Shown here: positions 35,001-44,100 of the stretch, in pieces
Layout of the letters: the number at the start of each line of letters is the position of its first letter
How positions within the stretch are numbered: the first letter of the stretch is position 1
Source of the DNA: Bacteroidales bacterium
GTDB lineage: Bacteria; Bacteroidota; Bacteroidia; Bacteroidales; P3
NCBI GenBank assembly: GCA_024400415.1
Contig: JAKSMS010000004.1
Location: 1 to 59,725, forward strand
DNA: 59,725 nt
Direction: 5' to 3'
Notes under the pieces: model-generated
What the model saw: the letters and a program-made list of their open reading frames with translations, nothing else
What the model was told of the DNA's origin: nothing
Database searches by the model: none
Translations under genes and position numbers: made by a program

Positions 35001-36305
35001 CGAGGTGAATCCGCCCTCGTTCTGAGCTATTGCCAGGTGAGAAAAAAGGGTCTGCACCGTAGGGGTTGAGAATAGGTCGGTGCCCGAAATCTTGAAGTGA
35101 GGAATGCCTTGTTGAAGGAATGCTTCGCTGACTTTGTCAGCATGCATATTGTAAGGCACCACAACGGCGATCCGGCCAGGCTCTTTCTTGCTATACCCGA
35201 TAGCCTGGCGCACCACCTGGGAATACTCCTCCTGAATGGTATCGGCCTGCAACACATAGAGCGTGTCGCGCGAGGACTCATCCACATTGCTAGTGCCGGG
35301 CAGCACGGCAGGATCAATATTTAGCTGCTGTACCGCATAGGCATTAACCACGTCGAGCAAGTATTTGGGCGAACGATAATTTCGATGCAGGCGGTGGAGA
35401 TTGCCCTGACAGCGCTGCTTGAGCATCTCGAGGGTTTCCATCTTGGCGCCAATGAACGAAAAGATGGCCTGCTGCTCATCGCCAAGATAGACCACCGTGA
35501 AATCCTCTTGAGCTGTAAAGAGGTCGACGATGGCCAACTGCGCCGGACTCAGATCCTGTACCTCATCGACCTGTATCCAGCGATAGCGGTGATAGTCGGA
35601 CAAGCGATGGGTCTCTTCATAGGTGCGCACAATCAGGTCGTCATAATCCAGCATATCGTTCTCGACCTTGTAGCGTTCGTAGGATAGCGCCAACCGGATC
35701 AATCGGGCAGCCTGGGACATGGCATAGTCTTCTATGCGCATCCAAAGCGTATCAATATTATCATACACATACCCTTCATCCTCTCCGGTAGACCCTTTGA
35801 GGAAGGCCATGGTACGAGCCACCTGTTGGAGTGCTTCGGCATGCAGCATCTCCCCTTCGGGGACGCCTTGCGCCTTCTGACGGAGGGCGTGCTGGAGGTT
35901 GACCACGAAATGAGGGCTCACCCCTTGACTCCACGTGGCGTCCACCAGCTCGGCGGCCAAATCACGGATGATATTGTCGAAGTCGAACTCATCGATGATG
36001 GCGGTATTCTGCGGGATGAGCGCCTGTTCGAAAAGGAATGTGGCACACAATCTATGCACGTTGCCGATAAAGAGGTCGCTAGGCACAGGTTCGCCCGTAT
36101 GGCGCACCACGCGTTCCTGCATTCCTTTTGCGGCACGATTGGTAAAGGTGAGGCACGCCATATCGGCAAATGCCACGCCCTGTTCATGAGCACGTTCTAT
36201 ACGGCGGGTAAGGATGTCGGTCTTGCCGCATCCTGGAGGGGCCAATATCAGATGATAGCCCCCGATGGCATCGATAGCCTCTTGTTGATACTCGTCGTAT
36301 TGCAA
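32016..36305 (-). CDS. UvrD-like helicase with embedded DnaQ exonuclease and two nuclease-like domains
   Basis: 1429 aa. SF1A motifs: Q-motif and Walker A (PPGCGKT, 23-29), DEVQD 247-251, GDEQQ 275-279, NYRS 309-312, motif V VSTVHKAKGLEF 788-799, motif VI ARKFYVALSRAKKRL 826-840. Between motifs IV and V sits a complete DEDDh exonuclease: DTETTG 494-499, HNVEYD 579-584, HMADDD 642-647. After the helicase come TPR-like helices (about 885-945), a DUF559/Vsr-like segment (IDVEID 1067-1072, RVRDQFFAANGWMVVRFSERQV) and a RecB-type PD-(D/E)XK domain (H1264, D1319, D1334-x-K1336, then YQYELQQSFYKY). The start is TTG at 36305, the only codon between the upstream in-frame stop and the Q-motif that fits. 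Pairing with the next helicase suggests DNA repair or anti-invader processing; that role is inferred. Confidence 0.85.
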   Translation of the reverse strand: MQYDEYQQEAIDAIGGYHLILAPPGCGKTDILTRRIERAHEQGVAFADMACLTFTNRAAKGMQERVVRHTGEPVPSDLFIGNVHRLCATFLFEQALIPQNTAIIDEFDFDNIIRDLAAELVDATWSQGVSPHFVVNLQHALRQKAQGVPEGEMLHAEALQQVARTMAFLKGSTGEDEGYVYDNIDTLWMRIEDYAMSQAARLIRLALSYERYKVENDMLDYDDLIVRTYEETHRLSDYHRYRWIQVDEVQDLSPAQLAIVDLFTAQEDFTVVYLGDEQQAIFSFIGAKMETLEMLKQRCQGNLHRLHRNYRSPKYLLDVVNAYAVQQLNIDPAVLPGTSNVDESSRDTLYVLQADTIQEEYSQVVRQAIGYSKKEPGRIAVVVPYNMHADKVSEAFLQQGIPHFKISGTDLFSTPTVQTLFSHLAIAQNEGGFTSWAKLLYHSGIIDRYTEARDFMRDLRKNGMIPTDFIYYKDSTYLQQFSFAYDHREIVIFDTETTGLDVYEDEIIQIAAVKVRGNQLVEGSSFNIFLEINKEIPPVLKGDKVNPMVEAYGQNPHVGRREGLMKFLDYCNGCVLVGHNVEYDYHILDYNLRRDCPEVDLKTLCPEYYDTLKYIRLVEPRQRHYTLERLLESLHLEGANSHMADDDIMATKSLLDYCRVHAEPQLFRQQQFWKQSRNRSVARKVNQRYGPFYLHTYGRLYEQEPEAIEKPLLVRELEETYQAMVKEGLIKPLDKWHYIVDYLTEDVINPVRYTSLKEQLSHYNGDLLTCKEADLCGSQSLKEQFFVSTVHKAKGLEFESVIIFEANQDKYPHTKSNTLDLVQEDARKFYVALSRAKKRLCIACTQQPTPFLKSIADQFYWYARRDGKWQLASQPSTPETRTAQQAYRSGVKLRQLGRLCDAVPYLEQAVSLDADYEAALLQLADIHLLLGNKPAFEELMSRSKSRVEAAAYGPFVADVAQPCTIVESQPPFQQKESPVVLYHPNPALAQNESYPLVTNTALGTPLLLPRRGRSQVRGVLAKSFYESIKQTLVGVFFSDELHLAVPGNSRPYEPAIVIYNQSVNLFIDVEIDAPYDGVYRYATHEAGNRYDRVRDQFFAANGWMVVRFSERQVRMQEYECLMYLHDLVNSAFNGVVPRVSNLAFEPRWDAVQALRWQREQLREQYLSLPVFPPYDFGRRVRVGESPDPAELLFDEDSHTYAPEANRSGSADYTSVTTLISRFFPFDTESYLERRAAQENRPIEELREELAQLQADASGRGTDLHADIEHFLKGETIHNDSTEFGYFMDFYRDKLQPGLDFVDAEKMVFLPEYNVAGTVDALFRRKRDGAYIMVDWKRSIHLIMDDGHIRKYGHGRGLSILDHLDASSYYQYELQQSFYKYILEKRYDIKVEHMMLCVLHPDYPRYYTIRLENYREREVKAILDTISLNQ

Positions 36306-36321
36306 TAGTCGAAGATTCTAT

Positions 36322-38007
36322 CTATTCCACAAAAAGCACACCCGAGACGCACCAATGCGAAATACTGCCTCCCATAGGATCGCCCTGAGGGATAGCCACA
36401 GTAACAGTATGACGGCCGGGGACCATCTTGCCAAGGTCGAAGTAAGTAGGCTGGGTAGCAGTACCCGGGCACCAACCGCTGCGGCTATAGTCGCTGCTGG
36501 TAAGTCCGTCCCAGGCGTTGCCGCTCACGGGATTCCACTCGCGATAGCGGCCGCAGTCGCAACGCCAAGGGGTATATACGAATGAGGATTTGCCGTCGAT
36601 GATCAGGGTATTGGGCTTCTGGTTAAACTCGTCGCCGCCGCCCCAGCCGCCGTGGCCGGTAGTGATATAGCGGAGAGTCACGTGCTCAGCGCCTTCTGGG
36701 ATATCGAATTCCACTTTGAGGCTGTCGCTGCCAAACATCTGGCCATAGTTCTGGCCAGCCATTTCCAGCACGTTGGTGGTAGTAAAGAGGGGTATAATCT
36801 CGCGATAGCGTGGCATCACCTCCCCCATCACGTAGTCGCCAGGATAGCTCTTAAGGTCGAGGGTCACCTTGTGTCCGCCGCCATCATAGTTGCCAATCCA
36901 GATGCCGATCCACACATCGCCGCTGAGGAGGTCGCTCAGTTCGGTAACGTCCTGCTTATAGTAGTTTTCATCGCGCCACTCAAGACCGTCGATCTTGACG
37001 CGGTCGTTGAAATGACGGACGCCAAAAGAGGTGAAGAATCGCATCAGTTCCACGATAGGTTCATAGGTCTCGGTGCGCACCACTCCCTGGTAGGTCTTGT
37101 CGTCACGACCTTTCAATATTGGCAGGCTGTCAGGGTGCTGTGCTACTCCTTCAAGGAAAGTATTCTTCATTCTGTGAGGAATCACAAACACACAACCCGT
37201 GCGGTCATAGGCATCGCCGTTGCTGTGCTGATGCAGTTCCATATAATGCTGGTAGTGGGCTGGCAGCTGAGGCAGATTGATGCGCTTGAGGGCCAGGGTG
37301 CCGCCGGCGAAATGCATCACCGAGTCGAATGGCAGTTCGCCCTTCACCACTGCTTTTTCCTTACCCCAGCAGAGCTGCACATCGTCGAATATGCGAGTAG
37401 TCTGCACCAGATGGTCGGTCTGGATGCGGTCCATTTCGCGAGGGCTGATGCGGATGGGGTTCTTGGCCTCGGCCACTGGTGCCAGCTTGGCCTTGCTGTG
37501 TTTGCCCAGTTCCATCAGCTTCTGTCCGTTGCGCCAGAATTCAAGCAGCACGCCGTCCAGGCGGCCATAGCTAGGCATAGGGGTCACCGTGTAGCGGGTG
37601 CCCGTAGCCACAACAAATTCCAGCTTATTAGAATTGATAGAGGTCACATACTTCACCTTATTCTTGCCCATAGACACGGTGTCCCATTTGATGGTGCTCA
37701 TAGGCATCACGGCACGGTATACCTCATTGGGATAAGCGATCTCATAGATGAGCGAATCCATGGCATAGTCGGCGATAGTGCGGGTAGCAGAGTAACCCGG
37801 GATGGGGGTTCCCTCCAGAGGGGCGCTTTGGCTATACACGCGGTCGTCAATGCGGGTGATTGTGCGGAAGCTGGTGTCCACATGGTGCGAGTCGTAGCCA
37901 TACATATTATATACAAAGGTGTTGGACTTGTCATAATTTTGGGCGCCGGCGTGCAGTGCTGCTAGGGCAAAGAGCGCCAACATCAGATTCTTGCTTATCT
38001 TCTTTAT
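36322..38007 (-). CDS. PNGase F-like secreted amidase
   Basis: 561 aa from the ATG at 38007, which gives a clean signal peptide (MIKKISKNLMLALFALAALHAGAQ); the ORF extends upstream to 38070 but that part overlaps the promoter. The C-terminal half has the hallmarks of peptide-N-glycosidase F: TTGHGGWGGGDEFN (449-462), a WRCDCGRYREWNPVSG strand and SDYSRSGWCPG (about 505-515). PNGase F removes N-glycans from glycoprotein asparagines. The N-terminal part (about 25-270) is longer and unlike the E. meningoseptica enzyme, so the specificity may differ. There is no T9SS tail. The stop is 16 nt before the helicase-nuclease start, so read-through into those genes is likely. Confidence 0.75.
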   Translation of the reverse strand: MKKISKNLMLALFALAALHAGAQNYDKSNTFVYNMYGYDSHHVDTSFRTITRIDDRVYSQSAPLEGTPIPGYSATRTIADYAMDSLIYEIAYPNEVYRAVMPMSTIKWDTVSMGKNKVKYVTSINSNKLEFVVATGTRYTVTPMPSYGRLDGVLLEFWRNGQKLMELGKHSKAKLAPVAEAKNPIRISPREMDRIQTDHLVQTTRIFDDVQLCWGKEKAVVKGELPFDSVMHFAGGTLALKRINLPQLPAHYQHYMELHQHSNGDAYDRTGCVFVIPHRMKNTFLEGVAQHPDSLPILKGRDDKTYQGVVRTETYEPIVELMRFFTSFGVRHFNDRVKIDGLEWRDENYYKQDVTELSDLLSGDVWIGIWIGNYDGGGHKVTLDLKSYPGDYVMGEVMPRYREIIPLFTTTNVLEMAGQNYGQMFGSDSLKVEFDIPEGAEHVTLRYITTGHGGWGGGDEFNQKPNTLIIDGKSSFVYTPWRCDCGRYREWNPVSGNAWDGLTSSDYSRSGWCPGTATQPTYFDLGKMVPGRHTVTVAIPQGDPMGGSISHWCVSGVLFVE

Positions 38008-38034
38008 CATAGGATTATATATCTTTTGGAGATG

Positions 38035-38065
38035 CAAAGATACACATTTTTTTCGAATCCGCAAC
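38035..38065 (-). promoter_or_regulatory. Promoter of the PNGase F-like gene
   Basis: On the minus strand, TTG at 38064-38062 and TATCTTTG at 38042-38035, 19 nt apart. No other promoter or terminator is obvious down to 30156, so it may also drive both helicase genes. Confidence 0.7.
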
Positions 38066-38070
38066 AACAA

Positions 38071-38106
38071 AAATAAACAAAGGGGCTTCCAGGCGGAAAC
38101 CCCTTT
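38071..38106 (-). terminator. Terminator of the 2429-residue protein gene
   Basis: AAAGGGGcTTCC pairs with GGAAaCCCCTTT (38079-38106); on the minus strand it runs into GTTTATTTTTG. Confidence 0.8.
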
Positions 38107-38154
38107 GGGGTATTGTGTTTCGTCAAACAGTCTGATGACTGCTATCAGAAAACC

Positions 38155-41100
38155 TTATCTTACGATAAGTTTGCGAACAGAGCTGATGCCCTCGCCGAGA
38201 ACACGTACGAAGTAGGTGCCCTGTGCGAGACCTTCAACATTCATGGTCTTAACGCAGTCGCTGCCGCAGTTCATCACGTCGCGAGTGATCTCGCGGCCGT
38301 TCATGTCTACAACGGTGATTACAACTTCACCTTCTACGCCGCGGAGGCTGATGGTGGTGTTGCCAGCGGTTGGGTTAGGATAGATGCTGAGGCTGTAGTT
38401 GCCTTCAACGCCGTCGATGCCCTGGCTGTTGCCGAGGGTCTGGAACTGCTGTACTGGCGACCAGTCAGAGGTGATACCGTCAGCGCACTTAGCACGAACA
38501 TAAACGTCGTAGCGGCTGTCGGCCTGGAGGCCGGTGATCACATAAGTGGTGGTGGTAGCAGCAACGGTTACGCCCTGGCCTTCTGCGAAGTCCATCTCGC
38601 CGTAGGAAACTTCCCATGCGGTCTCGTTGGCTCCTGCGGTCCAGGTAACCTTAGCGCCGGAAGTGGTGATGTCGGTAACGTTTACGTTGCTAACTGCCTG
38701 GCAGCTGGTGGTGGTGAAGGTAACGGTGTCGCTCCAGTCGCTGCCGAAGTTAGCAGCGCACATAGCCTGAACGGCTACAGAGTACTGGGTGTTGTCATAG
38801 AGGCCGTTGATAGTTGCAGGGTTGGTGCGAACGGTATCCATGATGTTGGTGGTAGCGTTGAATACGTTTACTACCCAAGCCTGAGCGATGCTCTGAGCGT
38901 CGTTGGTCCAAGCCACGGTGATGCTGTTCACGGTAGCGTTAGAGGTTACAACGTTGGTAGGAGCGAAGCATGGGAGGCTGTCGGTGGTGAAAGTACCCTC
39001 GCGCCATGAAGAGGTGCCAGTGGTGTCGCAAACGCTACGTACACGGTAGCTGTAGCTGGTGCTTGGCATGAGGCCGGTGAAGGTGTAGGAAGTACCCACA
39101 ACGGCTACCTCAGCAGGCCAGATTGCATTGCTGGTCTCAACAACTGCTACTTCGTAAGAATCAGCGCTGCCAGACCAAGAGATGGTGGCACCCTCGAAGG
39201 TTACGTTAGCAACAGGCTGGAGTGATGGAGCAGCGCAACCAGAACCGCAAGCTACGAGCTGCATCTCTGGATAGTAGGAATAAACTGCGTTGATCTCCCA
39301 ATCAGAGTAGAAGTCGGTTGGGTCGATAGCATCGTCATCGTCGTACCAAGAGAGGGTTACGTTGCCGTTAGCAGCGCGAGTTCCCCAAGTGTAGGATGAG
39401 CCATTGTAGGCACCAGAATGGTCGTAGATGATCATCATCAGGTTGCCAACGCCGCTGTAGTCGTAAGCGGTGTCGAACAAGAAGGTGTTCCAACCGGTCT
39501 CAGCATTCAGAGAGCCACTGTAAACGTGAACGGCCTGGCTGAGGTCGAGCAGATCGTAATCATATTCATCATCGAAGGTGCTCTTGGTAGTAGGCTGGAT
39601 GTAGATATCCACATCATTCTTGGAGGTAGTTGGGGTTGAGTAGTTGTAATAGAAGTTTACAGCTGCAAAACTGGTAGCTACTCCGCCGAGAGAAGCGCTG
39701 TCGAGGATGATCTCAGTAGTAGAGTTGTTGTAGTAGTTGTTAACAGGAACATAGTAGCTTGAGCCAACGCTTGCGGCTGGGTCGCCGAAGCCAACGAATG
39801 CTGCATCGTCGCAGAATGCGGTTGCTACAGTACCCATCTTCCAGCTGCCGGTATCGCCGTCAGAGCAGATAGGACGTACGTAAACGTCATACTGAGTCAT
39901 AGCTGCAAGGCCAGCAATGGTGTAAGGATGAGCGGCTACGATAGCGCGAGTACCAGTACCAAGCTGGAATCCGTTAGCGCCATACTCAACCTCCCACTGA
40001 GCAGCGGTGCCGCGCTCAGTCCAGTCTACGTCAACGCTGGTGGTGCTTGCTGCAGAAGCAGTAATACCGCCTACAGCAGGACAAGTGTTGCTTACGCAGT
40101 TCACATTGAGTGCAAAGCCGCTATACTGGACGCTACCATCGCAATGGAAGTAGATAGTGATAGCGCCGTCGGCAGCCTCAGAAACAACGTCGATATTACC
40201 AGTGCCTTCGTACTGGCCAAGGAGGGTACCATTGGTGCCAACGCCCTCATAGATGTAGAGGTGGTCGCAGCAGCTCTCGGTGTTGTAGCTACCGGTAAGC
40301 TGAATAGCATGGCCAGCACTTTCTGGATAAAGCACTACGTAGTCGTCAGAAGAAGCTGAATAGTCGCCATCGCCGCCATTGTCGAGAATGGTGCCGCCGC
40401 ACATGCGGAGGGTATCGGTCTGGCCCTGACGCATGGTCCAGGTACCAGGTACAGCATGAGCTGGTCCTACCCAAGCGCTGGTGTCGCCAGCCTGGCAGAT
40501 GGTGCGGATGTAGAAGTAGTAGTCCTGACCGGAGGTGAGGCCGGTGAAGGTATAAGGATTAGAAGTAACTACGGTGCCTGATACTGGGGTGAATGGAACG
40601 GTGTCCATTGCAATCTCCCACTCGTCAGCAGGACGCAGGTCGCGCCAACCGAGGGTTATGCTGGTAGCAGTGTTGCCAGTAGCAGCGAAGTTCTGGGTTG
40701 GGAGACAGCTTGGGATGCGGTCTACTACGATATCGTCGATGTAGTTGTAAGAGTAGTCGTAGTTGTAGGTATTGATGTTGTGGAGCATGATGTACTTGCC
40801 AGTTCCCTGATAGCCTGCCAGGTAGATGGTGAAGGCCTCAGCAGCAGAAGTACTAACGCAGTTGATGGTGTCGAGTGGCACATAGGTGCTGTCAAGCACG
40901 TTGGTGTCGCAAACACCGATCTCGAGCTGGTAAGAAGCAGAGGTCTGAGTAACCTTAAGGCTGATCTGGAGAGAGTCAACTGGGATACCCATTGCTGGGA
41001 GTGCCACATGGCCGGTGTAGTACATATAGAGCACATACTGGCCGCTGGTAGCGTAAGAAGTGCTGTTGTATACACGAGGCTGGTTGGTGCTAGATCCTAC

Positions 41101-44100
41101 GGTGTTGAACTCAGCGAGGTTCCAGCAGTTAGGCAGCACGCCATAGTTGTCGCCAGAGCCGGCAGAAACAACGTTGTCGAAGTTCATCACGTATGGGAAG
41201 GTAGTGATCTCACCGCAACCGGTCTGGAACAGACAGGCTGGAGCAGCTGAAGAGGTGTCGCCGGAAGCAGCGCATACGGTGTATACGAGTGCCTGGTAAA
41301 CGGTACCAGGAACAAGTCCGGTGAGGGTGTAGCTGTTGGTGGTGGTAGTGGCGATGGTGCCAGTGCCAGGAACGAATCCGCGCAAGCCGTACTCGATGAT
41401 GTAGCTGGTAGCAAGGCTGCCGGCAGCATCCCAAGTGAGGTCAGCGGCAACGTCGGTAACGTTAGAAGCAGCTACGTTGGCAGCTGATGCGCAAGAAGGA
41501 ATGAGCTCGATAACTACATCGTCGATGAAGGTGTAGTTAACGGCCTGGTTGCTGAAGAACATTACGCGGGCACCAGACTCGGTAACGTCGCTCAGTGGAA
41601 TGGTGAAGTAGCTGCAAGAAGTGAGGCTGTCAGCGCTCGAGCGGTAAACGGTGTCGAGGGCTACGAAGCCGTTAACAGTACCGTCGGTGGTGTAGCCAAC
41701 ATACATGTATGCGTTGGTGTCGCCGGCTACCATAGCGAAGCGGAGCTGGCAGCTGCTGAGTGGAGCAGCAACCTCAGGCATGATGAAGTAGCCACCCTGC
41801 CAGAAGAGTGCGTACTGGTTTTCAGCACCGGTAAGACGGATTACGTAAGGAACTGCATAGGTGGTCACACTTGGATCGAGAGCACCTGCAGTGTAGCAAG
41901 GCTGATCGAATACGCCGGTAGACATACCCTCAAAGTCCATAACTACAGGGAGAGCCATAGGACCGCAAGCGGTACGGAACTGCTTGTTGTCAGCGATGGT
42001 GGTGTCGGTGCAGATAGAGCTTACGCGAACATCGTAAACGGTGTTAGCGTCGAGGTTGCTGATGGTGTAGTTGGTATTGGTGGTGCTAGCAATAGCGGTA
42101 GCAAATACATCCTCAGTAGCCTTCTTGTACTCAACCTTCCAAGCGGTCTCGTTGAGGCCTGGAATCCAGTAGATGTCGAGGCTGCTAGGAGTAGCGTTTG
42201 CAAGATAGGTAGCAGGTGCTACGCAGGTAACGTTAGGATCGCAAGAGAAGAAGTAGATGTTGGCACGGTTCTGAGTGCGGCTGCTTGCTGAATTAGAAGT
42301 AACAGATGCAGTAAGAGGGTTGCTGTCCTGATACTTGTACAGAGTGCGATAAGCAGTACCCGCAGTACTCAGTGAGTAGAAACCGGTAGCGGTGTGGCTT
42401 GCGCCAGCAGGCTGGTTCATGAAGGCAGCCACGCAGATGTTGCTTACACCGTCCCATACGAAGTTGGTGTCGAAGGTATATTCAACAACGCCGGAGGTTC
42501 CGATGGCGTGAGCCTGTGGAGCAACCACCTGGGTGAGGTCTGACAGAGGCACCCAGTTTGAAGCTGAAGTACCAGCGAACTCGTCCAGAGTAGTGTGGCC
42601 GATATACATGGAGAATTCCTTAGCGTAGGAGTTGCTAGCGGTATATTCGAAAGCAGCACCGTTGATAGGACCGGCCTGGAGACCCATGGCGCGGAGTTCA
42701 GCAGCGGTGTAGATCTGCTCTGCGAAAGAGTTGCCCCAACCGCTATATACGAAAGCGCCAGAAACCTGGCTGGTGCCGTTGCCTGAGAAATCAGTGTAGG
42801 AGCAGCCAACAGGGTTGGTGAGGAACGATACCATTGCACCATTAGTGATGAAGGTGTCGCAAGCTGGAACGATAGTAGCAGTGTAGTTGGTCTGTGGCAG
42901 GAGGCCGCCGATAGCGGTGTCGAGGCCATGAACCATGAATACCTGAGGCTGTGCAGCGGCGTTGTCGTCGTTGGTCAGGGTCAGGGTGTAGGTGTCAGGA
43001 ACGAACTCAGCAACGTTTACCTGATAGGTCCACTGGAAGTGGGCAGAAGCAGGACGAATATCGTTTACGCGGAAGGTGCTGATAGATGGGCAGCTCAGGA
43101 GGGTGTGGAAGTTGGCCATGCGAGAAACGCTGGAGTCACCGCCGCAGATAGCCTTCACATATACGTCATAGCTGGTGTTAGGAGTAAGGCCGTTGATGGT
43201 CTCGGTGGTGCTGTAGGCAACAATAGAAGTACCCTGTCCCTCGGTGAAGCCGGCAGGACCGTACTCAATGTTCCATGCGCCAGCGGTAGCCTCCTCATCC
43301 ATTACGATGTTGATTTCAGCAGTGGTAGAGGTGGTGTTGGCAATTACGCGCTGTGGGCGTGAGCAGTTTGGCAGATCCACGCAGCGAACGCTCAGCTGGA
43401 AGCCGTCGCGCTGAACAGATCCGTCAGAACTGAACACGATAGTGAAAGCGCCATTATCAGAAATGATAGGGCCAAAGGTCTGGAGAGCATCAACGCCATA
43501 GTCGTTGAAGACTGGAGTTCCCACCTCGCCAACGCCGTCGTAGATTCTCAGATAGTCATAGGTGCTCTCGGTATAAGAAGAACCGTTGATCTGGAGAGTC
43601 TGGGTTGAAGGATCGGTTGGGAACACAACGAGGCGGTCGTTGCTGTAAGCAGCATAAGCGCCTTCAGGGCCGCCGTTGTCGAAGATGGTAACGGCACAAG
43701 AGCGGAGGGTGTCAACAGCACCGGCAGTCATGGTATAGGCTGCAGGGGTGAAGTTGAGAGGACCGCGCCAGTAGCTTACATCGCCGCCGCAGTTTGCGCG
43801 CACGTACATACTATAAGTAGAGTCTGGTGAGAAGGCTCCGATGTACACGGTGTCGTAAACGGTCTCGAAAGCAGACTCATCGGTAGGAGCCACGCCGTCG
43901 GTGCAAACGTATACGTCCCAAGTGGTAGCGTCGCCCATCTCGGTCCAGCTTACGGTTACGCTGTCAGCATTAGATGCAGACACAAGCTGCAGGAAGTCTA
44001 CCTGTGGACAGGTTGGGATGTAGTCCACCATCACGTTGTCGAGGTAGAAATAGTTGTAGCAGTAGTTAGATGTGCCAAAGGTGCCAGGAACACCTGAGAA

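Noticed and set aside
32016-36305. CRISPR-Cas (Cas4 or Cas3-like) assignment for the nuclease-helicase
   Set aside because: The RecB-type nuclease domain is shared by many proteins, the helicase is SF1 not SF2, and there is no CRISPR array or other cas gene in the window.
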